From Gracilaria caudata (lineage: Eukaryota > Rhodophyta > Florideophyceae > Gracilariales > Gracilariaceae), in the NCBI GenBank assembly GCA_030374735.1, contig JASCIV010000059.1, positions 1-56,537 on the forward strand: 56,537 bases of DNA, written 5' to 3'. How positions within the stretch are numbered: position 1 is the stretch's first letter; every line of letters begins with the position of its first letter. The notes beneath the pieces are model-generated. The model was given only the letters and a program-made list of their open reading frames with translations. It made no database searches and was not told where the DNA came from. Shown here piece after piece: positions 40,308 to 49,401 of this stretch. A program made the translations under genes and the position numbers.

Positions 40308-40992
40308 ATGAGTGAAGCTGGACCATCCGACGTGTCAAAATGGGGCACGAGTCTGAAAGGTTCCGCAAGGCGGTGAGTTTACTTTGAATCAAGTCCTGAC
40401 GACCGTCTACCTTAGTGTCTCATTGTTCTCACAATACAACAATCTTTCTTACTTGTGCTTCAAAACCTCAACAGCATTCAGAAGGAGTTGAAAGAAATCA
40501 GTAGTGACCCTCCTTTATACTGCTCAGCCGGACCAAAGGGCGACAATATCTACGAATGGGTCGCCACAATAGAAGGTCCCGAAGGTTCTCCTTATGAGTC
40601 TGGTAAGTCATTTCAACATGAGCTAATCGTTAGTCCACAACGCCATGACATATATACAGGCACCTCTTGTCTAACGATTACGTTCAGGGGTTTTCTTCCT
40701 CGCTATTGAATTTCCGAAGGACTACCCATTTTCACCACCGCAGATAACTTTCCGCACTCGTATATACCACTGCAACATAAATTCGTCAGGGAAAATATGT
40801 TTCTTAGACTCGCTCAACTCTGTGTGGAGCCCAGCATTTACGGTTGCAAGTTTGCTAAGTGCGATTACTGGTCTTCTTATAGAGCCAAATCCACATAGTC
40901 CGTTGGTGGGTTCGATTGCCGTTCAATACTTGACGGATCGCACAACACATGATGAAACAGCTCGGGACTGGACGCTTCGATTTGCTTCATAA
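40308..40992 (+). CDS. Ubiquitin-conjugating enzyme E2 (UBE2E/UBE2D-like)
   Basis: Three exons, 40308-40372, 40475-40602 and 40688-40992, give 165 aa; introns are 102 and 85 nt. The UBC fold is complete: RIQKELKEI helix, WVATIEGPEGSPYESG, FPKDYPFSPP, then the catalytic region YHCNINSSGKICLDSLN with active-site Cys103 and His93-Cys-Asn, then WSPAFTVASLLSAI and a C-terminal ARDWTLRFAS. The HCN form of the HPN motif and the C-terminus are those of UBE2D/UBE2E enzymes. The short N-terminal extension (about 20 residues) favours UBE2E. It carries ubiquitin from E1 to RING-type E3 ligases. The gene is convergent with the mL59-like gene. Confidence 0.93.
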
Positions 40993-41100
40993 TAGGGAGA
41001 ACAGCTCAGAATACCGCTTTTCTTCACGATGCCTCGCAGGTTGAACTTGTGTCCGCACTGGTTATGAACAACTACATGCAGGAAGAGCTTGCTATACTGC

Positions 41101-41511
41101 TCAAAAGCGAGATTTGACGCCCGGTATCTCTCGAGGTGTGCGTAGCAGGCCTTCGATCCCTTCATACTTCTTTTGCCTTCGTCTTTCAGCCGTTCTCTTT
41201 CTGTAATCCTCGATCAGCTTAGGCATGCGTGCCATGCAACGAGCGATTTCCTCTTGTCTTTGTCGATATCTAAGTTCCCGAAGATGGCCTTTGAACGGGA
41301 CTCTTTTCTCTACGATCTTATGGGGAATATCCCACTTCCACTCCCGACCAGCCTTCAAGTACTGTTTTCGACGACGGGCAATAGCTTTAGCTGACATCTT
41401 GGGCATGTGCCATTTTCCGTTCACCTTTTGAGGCTTCATTACGGCTGGTCGGGCCGCTTTAGCGGCCTCGACTTCCGCGAGATTTTTGATTATGATGTTC
41501 CTCGGTCGCAT
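41101..41511 (-). CDS. Mitochondrial ribosomal protein mL59-like
   Basis: A very basic protein of 136 aa. It has KVNGKWHMPKMSAKAIARRRKQ in two helices, a central KAGREWKWDIP, and a long basic helix MPKLIEDYRKRTAERRRQKKYEG. The pattern K-W-x-x-P-K-x-S, followed by a basic helix and M-P-x-x-I-x-x-Y-R, resembles the mitochondrial large-subunit protein mL59 (fungal MRPL25). The match is from memory and partial; any basic RNA-binding ribosomal protein is the fallback. The ATG at 41511 is clean. The gene shares a divergent promoter with PurM. Confidence 0.55.
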   Translation of the reverse strand: MRPRNIIIKNLAEVEAAKAARPAVMKPQKVNGKWHMPKMSAKAIARRRKQYLKAGREWKWDIPHKIVEKRVPFKGHLRELRYRQRQEEIARCMARMPKLIEDYRKRTAERRRQKKYEGIEGLLRTPREIPGVKSRF

Positions 41512-41810
41512 TGTTCAATTGGTGAAGCATGGATCAATCAAGAACATCAATGTAACACACTAACCCACAATGTGAGAGCGCTCGTCTCTGGTCTTCATCG
41601 CGATAAATCGAGGTCAGCGCTTGCGTGCCCGTGCTGTGCAAAAGTTTTATGTTCGAGTTCACAAGAGAGGGGCCCACAATGACCAAACCATCTCCAAGTT
41701 CCTCATCGAGGATCATGAGATGGTTTGATCATTGTGGTGCCAAACTGAGATCTTAGATTGTAATCTTCGTCCCCTTCTACTTCCGGGCTACAGCTCTAGG
41801 CGTTGATGCT
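41512..41810. promoter_or_regulatory. Divergent promoter, mL59-like gene and PurM
   Basis: 299 bp between start codons on opposite strands, so both core promoters and leaders must fit here. The long hairpin at 41674-41737 occupies the half nearer to PurM. Confidence 0.6.
41674..41737. repeat. Long imperfect hairpin in divergent promoter
   Basis: CCACAATGACCAAACCATCTC (41674-41694) pairs with 41717-41737 at 20 of 21 positions. The centre CCTC-ATC-GAGG (41701-41711) can form a second small stem. Together they make a nested 64-base hairpin. Confidence 0.9.
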
Positions 41811-43058
41811 ATGAATATGTCGGCAGCTCCAACTTTCGTTTCACAGCCGTTTTGTCCGTCACGGACTTGTTTTGGCTCGCCTCTCTGTCCTTCTTTTGGG
41901 ACGAACTCGAACAAAAGAACGTATTTAGCACGCTTTACGATGTCGAAGAATGACTCTTTAACCTACGCTTCATCGGGCGTTGATATTGAAACCGAATCCG
42001 CCAGCATTAAATCGCTCATCTCCTCTCTTGGTCCAATTGCTCACCGCAAGCCAGGTACTCTTGGTGCTCCGGTTGCTCACTCTGGAGGCTTTTCTGGTCT
42101 AATTGAATTCGGTGACAACCTCCTCGCTCTTTGTACTGATGGAGTGGGAAGCAAACTTTTGCTCGCAGCTGAGATGGGTGCGTATGACACGGTTGCCATA
42201 GATTGTATGGCGATGAATGTTAATGATTTGCTGTGTATTGGCGCGGAACCATTAGCATTTGTAGACTACATTGCTGCACCGCAGCCGAAAAAGGAAACCT
42301 GGGCTGCTCTAGGAAGAGGTTTAGGCGAAGCATGCCGACGGGCGCGAGTGAGCCTCTGTGGGGGAGAGACGGCGAGTTTGCCGGACATGGTTCGTGAAAT
42401 AGACGTTAGTGGGACTGCGCTAGGTTGGATACCGAAAGGAATGCAATTGGAAGGAAAAGTTAAAAGTGGCGATAAGATCATCGGGCTACCATCTTCTGGA
42501 ATTCATTCTAACGGATATTCGCTTGTGAGAAAGATCTTGAATAAAAGCGGTGCATCAATCTCAGATAGCGCTCCGTTTGAAATTGGAAGACGGGGTGGTG
42601 GGATATGGCGCCATTATGATGGAGAGGTGACTCTGGGAGAGGTGCTCCTGAATCCAACCAAAATTTACGTTGATCCAGTATCGGACCTACTTGAGGCTTG
42701 TCGGAAAGGCCTCGGACCATGTGTATATGATGACATTCACGGCATCGCTCACATCACCGGTGGTGGGCTATCGAACCTACTCCGTTTAGGAGCTGACATC
42801 GGATTTGTCATCGACAACCCATTACCAGAGTTGCCGGAGTTCAAGTGGCTGCAGGATACTGGCGACATTTCAGAGTTTGAGATGTGGCGAACTTTCAATA
42901 TGGGCATGGGCATGGCTCTCATTGTGTCAGAGAAATCGTGTGCCGCGGTTTCAAGCTGGCTTGAAAAGCGGCTAGAGGGTTCAAGAGCAGTTGGGTACGT
43001 AGACTGTGAGCGAAGAGTGCTTCAAGCTACGAACGGTGTTGTTTTCGACAAGTATTAG
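41811..43058 (+). CDS. PURM: AIR synthetase PurM, plastid-targeted
   Basis: A single-exon protein of 415 aa. The core (from about residue 45) is phosphoribosylformylglycinamidine cyclo-ligase: TYASSGVDI at the start, HSGGFSGLIEF, CTDGVGSKLLLA, the metal-site region AMNVNDLLCIGAEPLAFVDY, CGGETASLPDMV, GLPSSGIHSNGYSLVRKI and DIHGIAHITGGGLSNLLR. It closes the imidazole ring of purines, using FGAM and ATP. The first ~45 residues (Ser/Phe/Cys-rich, MNMSAAPTFVSQPFCPSR) look like a transit peptide with a Phe near the start; in plants this enzyme is also plastid-located. The free-standing form, rather than the animal fusion with GARS and GART, is the plant/bacterial type. It is convergent with DHFR, with stops 13 bp apart. 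Confidence 0.95.
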   Translation: MNMSAAPTFVSQPFCPSRTCFGSPLCPSFGTNSNKRTYLARFTMSKNDSLTYASSGVDIETESASIKSLISSLGPIAHRKPGTLGAPVAHSGGFSGLIEFGDNLLALCTDGVGSKLLLAAEMGAYDTVAIDCMAMNVNDLLCIGAEPLAFVDYIAAPQPKKETWAALGRGLGEACRRARVSLCGGETASLPDMVREIDVSGTALGWIPKGMQLEGKVKSGDKIIGLPSSGIHSNGYSLVRKILNKSGASISDSAPFEIGRRGGGIWRHYDGEVTLGEVLLNPTKIYVDPVSDLLEACRKGLGPCVYDDIHGIAHITGGGLSNLLRLGADIGFVIDNPLPELPEFKWLQDTGDISEFEMWRTFNMGMGMALIVSEKSCAAVSSWLEKRLEGSRAVGYVDCERRVLQATNGVVFDKY

Positions 43059-43071
43059 ATTAGCATGGAAT

Positions 43072-43668
43072 TCATGTGGCTTCTCGTCTTCTATATGTGA
43101 CAAACGAATAAGAGATTCCTTTTTCATGGACAGCGATTGGAGAAGCCCAATGTTTGGGGCAGTCTTCGGGCTGCACTGCGTACCACTGTTCTTTCGGCAG
43201 TTCTGGAAAGAACCTATCTCCTTCCATCTCGCCCTCAATTTCAGTTGCGAACACCCATTGGCAACCTTTGCGAAGAGCGAGTTTGTACACAGATTCACCG
43301 CCTACGACGAAAACGTGGCGCGGGGTGTTAGAAACTGTTACCATGTGAGATCCATCATGATATCCCCCGGCACCAAATCCTGAGTCAGCAAGGAGCATTG
43401 CCTCATCCCAGTCGTAGGCATGAAGTACTCCGGGTGGAGGAACCCAGCTGGTGTTTCTGGACAAGACTATGTTTCGTCTGTGAGGTAGTGGAAGTCCGTT
43501 TATCTCGTTGGACTGGAATGTCTGTCGACCCATGATGATTGCATGATTGGTTGTTAGTTTAGAAAAACGATTCATGTCCGTGGAAAGGCGTGGCCAGGGG
43601 AGAGAATTACGGTTTCCAATCACCCTGTTGACGCGGGAATAGGCGACGACGAGGGATATGATTGACAT
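43072..43668 (-). CDS. DHFR: Dihydrofolate reductase, monofunctional
   Basis: A single-exon protein of 198 aa. IGNRNSLPWPRLSTDMNRF carries the substrate-binding Asp; IIMGRQTFQS, NIVLSRN and VFVVGGESVYKLAL bind NADPH; FFPEL and ISYSFVTY close the fold. It reduces dihydrofolate to tetrahydrofolate. The protein ends directly after the domain, so no thymidylate synthase part is attached, and none lies nearby. Plants and most protists have a DHFR-TS fusion. There is no leader, so a cytosolic place is likely. A small insertion (GFGAGGYHDGSH) lies before the GGESVY motif. The ATG at 43668 is followed at once by the first beta-strand. Confidence 0.95.
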   Translation of the reverse strand: MSIISLVVAYSRVNRVIGNRNSLPWPRLSTDMNRFSKLTTNHAIIMGRQTFQSNEINGLPLPHRRNIVLSRNTSWVPPPGVLHAYDWDEAMLLADSGFGAGGYHDGSHMVTVSNTPRHVFVVGGESVYKLALRKGCQWVFATEIEGEMEGDRFFPELPKEQWYAVQPEDCPKHWASPIAVHEKGISYSFVTYRRREAT

Positions 43669-44484
43669 TGGCTAGTGGCTTCTGTTGGTGGAGGTACGAA
43701 AGAGATCGCGCCGGAATAGCGCTCTGTTTGGTGAATTCAGATGTTCCAAACGGGAGTAAGTCTGAGCTCAGCTGCGATTTGCGGGGTTTGTGACGCACGC
43801 ACATGCGAGAGACCTGACACCGCTCTATGGTGCTGTGGAGTGTGTGTGGATGAAGAGCATTCAAGTTGCCGCGTCATTGCCTCGATAGCACGTAAACGCA
43901 TCTGCCCGCACACAATTGTGCTTCATGTCGGGGCTCGGGTGCGTGAACACCAACAGTGTAGGCGGAGGTTTGCTCGACCGTGAATCGAAAAAGACCGGTG
44001 AGCTGGCGATCAAGAGATATGTCCGGAGGGGGACGATCGTGTGAGCTTCAAAACCAACCAAAACCAAAAGTGTAATCTTTTCTTCAGCTTTTTCAAAACA
44101 GCCGACCAGCAAGGATGTTACTTGGTACCAAGGGTACTGTACGCCTGGTACTGTGTAGATTGCAGCAGCGCGAGATAGCACATGAGCATTGTCTGTCCAG
44201 GTGACGTCCATGTGTGTATTGGGCGAAAGCGCGTGAACTGGTGTGACTCGTTCGTGAACAAAGTCCTTGAAACTCTCTGAGCGCGCGACGCCTCTCAAAC
44301 GAACGTGTATGAGGAGAATTCAATTTTAGCACTGTCACCACGAACAGTTGTTTCATTTAAGGCGCTTCTGTTTCTCGTGGAGTTTTGCTGCTCGAAGACC
44401 TGCGAAGGAGAAAGGTGTGCTGACGACGTGTTTGAGACAGGGGATGTGGAGAGGAAACGCGCGCCTCTGATACGTTTTCAACGA
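43669..44484. other. Divergent promoter, DHFR and DHHC-type gene
   Basis: An 816-bp spacer. A minus-strand frame at 43861-44298 and a plus-strand extension upstream of 44485 (from GTG) have no domain. No gene is supported. Confidence 0.5.
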
Positions 44485-45303
44485 ATGGGAAATGAAGAAC
44501 GAGGTTCATCGTGTGAGCGCACCGCAAAACACTCGCAATATGGCACGCGAACAAAGATCTCAAAGAATGGCTTGCTAGTGTTTATTTGCTTGGACTATGT
44601 TCACGCCCTGTTTCGCATTCTTCCTTACCATCAAAGCTTGCATCCAATAGGATTGGGCCTGTTCTTATACGCTTTGTATTTGCGATATTTGGTGTACTGC
44701 CCAAAACAGTTGAGCAAATATGACGATTTGATAGAGCGTGTGGTGGATCAGGAACGGGCGCTGCGCTGTGGGCGATGTGGGCGATGGAAAGTTGGACGCA
44801 CTCGACATTGCTCGCGGTGCAAGCGGTGCATTCCGAGGTTGTCTCATCATTGCGGTATATTATCCATCTGTATTGGCGCTCACAACTACAAGCCATTCAT
44901 TCATCTCATATTGGTGGGTGGCATATCATCATTGATGCAGGCATATCTGCTATGGCCGGCGTCTCATGAATTGGCCATGAAAGTAATTCACAAACAGGAG
45001 AGGTTGTCACTGTCAATGATTGTGAAGATGCAGGCGAATTATGTGATGTTCTGCCAATGGTTCATATTCAGCATGTTTGCGTGCTACCACCTGGTGCTGA
45101 CGTGGTTCGGCTGGACGGTTGCCGAGGCGTCTAAGACGCTGAGCCTGGGTGACGCCTGCCCGCTGTGGAAAATGCCGCGCGGCGTGTACGACCGGGGCGG
45201 CTTGCGCAACTTGGGCGCGGTGTTTGGAGAAGGCGCGCGTAGTTTGTGGCCGGTGGTAGATATTGAGGGAGACGTGGAACGACTGAAGCGCGCGCTGCGC
45301 TGA
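44485..45303 (+). CDS. DHHC-type palmitoyltransferase with SHHC
   Basis: A single-exon protein of 272 aa. Four hydrophobic segments surround a Cys-rich domain between segments two and three: CGRCGRWKVGRTRHCSRCKR, then CIPRLSHHCGILSICIGAHNY. The zinc-binding Cys/His residues and the acyl-accepting Cys are in place, but the signature reads SHHCGI rather than DHHCPW. A degenerate TTxE-like site (TVAEA) follows the last segment. The family attaches palmitate to cysteines of membrane proteins in the ER, Golgi or plasma membrane. The ATG at 44485 is the first in frame after a GTG at 44305. Whether the Ser variant is active is open. Confidence 0.88.
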   Translation: MGNEERGSSCERTAKHSQYGTRTKISKNGLLVFICLDYVHALFRILPYHQSLHPIGLGLFLYALYLRYLVYCPKQLSKYDDLIERVVDQERALRCGRCGRWKVGRTRHCSRCKRCIPRLSHHCGILSICIGAHNYKPFIHLILVGGISSLMQAYLLWPASHELAMKVIHKQERLSLSMIVKMQANYVMFCQWFIFSMFACYHLVLTWFGWTVAEASKTLSLGDACPLWKMPRGVYDRGGLRNLGAVFGEGARSLWPVVDIEGDVERLKRALR

Positions 45304-46017
45304 ATTGGACGGTGGTGAGCCGAGCGCGAGGCGCACGGTGTGGGGTTTGGTGGGCGGGGGCTTGGGCGGAGCGCAGCGCGAGGCGAGGCACGCCGAGCGA
45401 GACGGCAACTGCTGCCGGGCAACACGCAAGCCGAGCCAGGCGGCTGCGCGCGCGCCAACACAACTGTCATGCGAGCGCGGCGTGTGTAAGCACGCTCTCC
45501 ACGGCGAGAAGTAGTGCTCAATTACACTGCCCAACCGCAGCGCGCCGCGCGTCACGCGGAGGTTACCCGCATCGAAAAAAAATAATTGAAGGTAAAGGCC
45601 ACGGACGAGTGGAATGTGGAACAGCGCCGCGCGTGACAGCGGTGACGGAGCCCGGTGACCGCGTCGATTGTCACCACGCGCTGTACCACTTGATGAGCAT
45701 GCGCGCACGTCAGGATGCGACAGCGGCAACAAAACGGTGCCACCCGCACTCCACTTGCTCACCCCCAAACCGCGCTACGCTCGCGCCTTCCCGCTCATCA
45801 AGCATTTCATTTTACCATCTTCTTCGCGCTAATTGGCTGTCATACGTACGTTTGCTTCACGAATACAGCATAGAGATACGTGGTTCTTTTTCTAGATTGA
45901 GTTGCTGCCGCCTTGTGGGTGTGTCTCGTGCACCCTCGTCTAAACTGCACCATGTGTCAACTGCTTCTCCAATCGATCACTCCCGCTTGGGTGTCCTCGT
46001 CGGTCCGCCGTTAAAGG
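45304..46017. other. Convergent spacer, GC-rich half
   Basis: A 714-bp region between the 3' ends of the DHHC-type gene and the methyltransferase. About 45310-45540 is GC-rich with overlapping open frames and no domain. Confidence 0.5.
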
Positions 46018-47226
46018 TCAAAAGCCTCTGCGAATTCCATCCATCTTGTAGAACAGCAATTGCTTGGGAACCTCTCCAACAGTCACGTCAGAAATCACCC
46101 TCATCGCCTTGCCGAACTGTGCTCATCACACACAAACAAAAATGAAACGTTAGTTGACCAATGCCTTACACAGTCATACACGAACATGTCCGCGCGAATA
46201 AAAAAAAAGACATAAAAAATAGCTTACATGAAATGGTTGTTTGCGGAGATTCAGAGTTCCGTCACGGTCATTCGTGTTTGTCACCGTCGGATTATTGGTG
46301 ATCATCAGGAATTTCGGTCGCACACTCCGCAAAGCTGTGAAGAATGCCCACGTATTACGCACACCCCACTGCTGAGGTCCACCCCAGCTGAACACCATAT
46401 CAACTTTGGGCAATCCATGTGCCGCGTCAGGCTGCATTGACAGGAATTCCGGATTCCCGGCTTCCCCGAAATGCTGTTTCAATTCATCAATCTTCTGGCT
46501 TTCCGTGTCCACACAGTAGTACTTGAAATCGCCCAACTCAAAATCAATTCGTTCCAACAGATGGGGGAACCATTGCAGAGAGTTGCCACACGGCATATCC
46601 ACAACCGATCGAATCTTGTTCGATTTGATGATTTTGAAGATCATATATCTGATATGAGTCACATTCGCATCATCTATCACGCCCTCACCGTCTAGCGTGC
46701 CTGCCGAACCAGACTGTTCGCTGCTTGTCCTTGCGCCCGGCCCGGCGTCTGTGGCAGTACGAATTGTCTTCGAAATGCTTTCCTCTGATTTGTGTTCCTC
46801 AGAGGATTCTTCTTCCGACTCCGAATCGTCGTCTTCCTCTGAATCATCATCGTCATCGTCATCGTCTTCGCCCTCGCCATCAGCGTCTTCGTCCTCCGCC
46901 TTTCGTAACGTCATCTTCTTGAGTGAAACTGCTGGCTTCTTGCCACGATGGTGACGAGGCTTGCGCTTCCCCATCACTGCATGCAACACGCGTCCGAGAT
47001 GCAGTTCATTCTCCAACGAAATCAGCTTGTTTAGGGAGACGACTCCCTTGGATACTGCGTGCTCATCATGACTCGCTCCCAACGCCGCAACAGGATACGA
47101 ACCTTGCTCCGCGCGCGATGCCGTCTGTTTGTTGCGCACAGGTGTACCAATGGTACGTACGCAAAAAGCCATGAACGCACAGCCGAGCAAGGAAAGCAAC
47201 GCAAAACGCAGTTGAATCAATCTCAT
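46018..47226 (-). CDS. Membrane-anchored class I methyltransferase
   Basis: Two exons on the minus strand, 47226-46228 and 46116-46018, give 365 aa. The 111-nt intron begins GTAAGC, ends GAGCACAG and has CAACTAAC before the acceptor; splicing replaces a read-through tail with FGKAMRVISDVTVGEVPKQL and an end RRGF. A hydrophobic segment lies at about 8-25 (type II). A basic stretch (KRKPRHHRGKK) and a long acidic Asp/Glu/Ser run (about 112-145) precede a Rossmann-like domain. That domain has VVDMPCGNSLQW (motif I), FKYYCVDTE, DMVFSWGGPQQWG and LMITNNPT. This fits a SAM-dependent methyltransferase, probably Golgi-luminal; the substrate is unknown. Confidence 0.75.
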
Positions 47227-48139
47227 GGTGTATGTTCTTACGAAGCTCGTCACGAAAAGAAGTCTAGATCACATGCGTATGCATGCGATGCATGCATTGC
47301 GGGACGGCGAGAGAAGAGGTAGGCGAGTTTGCTTTTCATGGGGCGGTTTTGTTGGATGCACCGTATGTGACAGGTATTGGTGCAGGTGGCACAGAATGAG
47401 CGCGCTTTCAATTAGGCGGAGATTGTGCGCGACGAACGGACACGGCGAGTGTCTCGTTGTGCATTCGTTCGAATTGTAAGAGTGTTGCAGTGGGAGTGGA
47501 AAGCAATGAAGCGCCGCCTCTTGCACAACACTCCAACGCGGCGCGCGAATGCATGGCGGGCACGCGTGAACGTAGCCAGTGTAGCAGTAGATCGTTGTGG
47601 GTGACAGGCTTGTTTCAATGAACGAGACAGCGCGCTAGAGAGAAGACGAGCATGGTGCGATTGACAGTCGGGTCGAAGGAGGGGCACGACAGAGGCAGCC
47701 GCCGTGGTCGCGCGCGTGGAAAAAGACCACAGTTGATCCATCATGTCGTGCGCGCTGTTGACACGCTCGTTGCGGCTACGATGGAGCGCGTTCGGACGTG
47801 TGGACTTGCTGCGCATCGTCTTGTGTGCAGCAATGCGCTGCGCGCCATTGAGGAGGCGTTTCGCTCCGCTACTGTGCAGCCAGAGCGGGAAGCATTTTGA
47901 AAACACAAAAATATTGAAAATAAATCATCATCATCAGCGTCATGGGCGTAGGCGCACGTGCTCTACCGCACACTCACAGATCCGCAGGACGGCACTCACC
48001 CATCCTGCCCTAACACTTACCGCTCGTTCTCAGGAGGCACGTCACCCCCCTCCCTGGGTGGCAAGCGGACCGATCCCCAGTGTTGTTCTCCTTCGCCTTT
48101 CCGATCGCCGTTCGTCGCTGCTTTCAACTTTGCGCACGC
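47227..48139. other. Divergent promoter, methyltransferase and EPT
   Basis: A 913-bp GC-variable spacer between head-to-head genes. Open frames on both strands (for example 47412-47906) lack domains. No gene is supported. Confidence 0.5.
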
Positions 48140-49333
48140 ATGGAGTGGTGGTACGTTCCGCAGCTAGATGCTGCCAACATTGACACTCTCCGAAAGTACA
48201 AATATAGCGGTGAGGATCGTTCTATCATGCGACAATACGTGATGAACGGCATGTATAATCGCCTCGTGTACGCCTTCCCCGCATGGGTGGCGCCGAATAC
48301 GATCACTCTCAGCGGTTTTATTCTCATCATCATCTCCCACCTGCAGCTCGTGTACTACAGCGTTGACCTATCGCAAGAGGCGCCGCGTGCGGTATACGCG
48401 TTTGCGTCGTGGGCGCTGTTTAGCTACATGGTATTGGACAACCTCGATGGTAAACAGGCGCGCCGCACAAACAGTTCTTCTGCACTGGGGCAATTGTTTG
48501 ACCACGGGTGCGACGCCCTTAACGTCACCTTGTCTGGTATGAGTTTGCTCGCTACCATTCAGATGGGGTGCAATACCGAGTCCATGATCGTGATGCTCAC
48601 GCTGGGCCATACTATGCTCTTCATGGCCACGCTCGAGGAATACATCACAGGTTCTATGATCCTTCGCCAGCTCAACGGTCCCAACGAGGGAATCATGCTG
48701 CTGTGCGCCATATACGCCTTTACAGCCGTCACGGGTCCATCCATATGGCGAGCCAGAGTGGAAGACTGGCTGCCACAGTGGGTCATGAGCTGGCGCATCG
48801 CAAGAGTCGTGTCGCCCATGCGCATGCACGACGTCACCACTTTTGCCTCTCTGATGGCCACAGCACACGCTGTGGGCGGCAATGTTCTTGGAATCGCGCA
48901 ACACGCTCAGCAAACGCGACAGAGCGTGTCAGCATCCATGCGAGAAGCGGTGCGACATTCACTGCCACTTGCGCTATACACGATGATATATCTGTCTGTA
49001 GCGGTGTTTGCGCCGCGACTGTTTGCGCGCCATGGGGTGGCGTTGATGTGGACGAGCGGGGGCGCCATGTACGACGTGATCACACGCGTGATGCTCGCGC
49101 GACTGGCGGGTAGTGCGTACCCGTGGGTCCCGAAGCTACTAGTGCCGTGCGCGCTAGGTTGCGCGGCAGTGGTGGGCGGCGAATGGGGAGTGCTGGCGCC
49201 TAGCGCGGTGGACGGGGCCGTATGGGGCGGGTTTTTGGTAGTGGCGGTGTACAACGCGTGGAGGGCGCGCTGCGTGATACGACAGTTGTGCGAGGGGTTG
49301 GGCGTGCGATGCTTCTCGTTGAAAGAGATGTGA
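48140..49333 (+). CDS. CDP-alcohol phosphotransferase (EPT/CPT type)
   Basis: A single-exon protein of 397 aa with many hydrophobic segments. The CDP-alcohol phosphatidyltransferase signature DGx2ARx8Gx3Dx3D is exact: DGKQAR, then eight residues, then GQLFDHGCD (about residues 101-124). The N-terminus (SGEDRSIMRQYVMNGMYNRL, AWVAPNTITLSGF) is that of eukaryotic ethanolamine/choline phosphotransferases, which join CDP-ethanolamine or CDP-choline to diacylglycerol in the ER, the last step of the Kennedy pathway. Which head group is used cannot be told from sequence. The ATG at 48140 gives the family's N-terminus. Confidence 0.93.
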   Translation: MEWWYVPQLDAANIDTLRKYKYSGEDRSIMRQYVMNGMYNRLVYAFPAWVAPNTITLSGFILIIISHLQLVYYSVDLSQEAPRAVYAFASWALFSYMVLDNLDGKQARRTNSSSALGQLFDHGCDALNVTLSGMSLLATIQMGCNTESMIVMLTLGHTMLFMATLEEYITGSMILRQLNGPNEGIMLLCAIYAFTAVTGPSIWRARVEDWLPQWVMSWRIARVVSPMRMHDVTTFASLMATAHAVGGNVLGIAQHAQQTRQSVSASMREAVRHSLPLALYTMIYLSVAVFAPRLFARHGVALMWTSGGAMYDVITRVMLARLAGSAYPWVPKLLVPCALGCAAVVGGEWGVLAPSAVDGAVWGGFLVVAVYNAWRARCVIRQLCEGLGVRCFSLKEM

Positions 49334-49401
49334 CAGGCGTGTTTCTTTTTATTGTGGCATAGTTAGTGCGAGCTACGTTACTATGAGGTACGTACACGCT
49401 G

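Noticed and set aside
43861..44298. Minus-strand frame of 145 codons in the DHFR/DHHC spacer
   Set aside because: No domain, non-typical composition, and it lies in what must be a divergent promoter.
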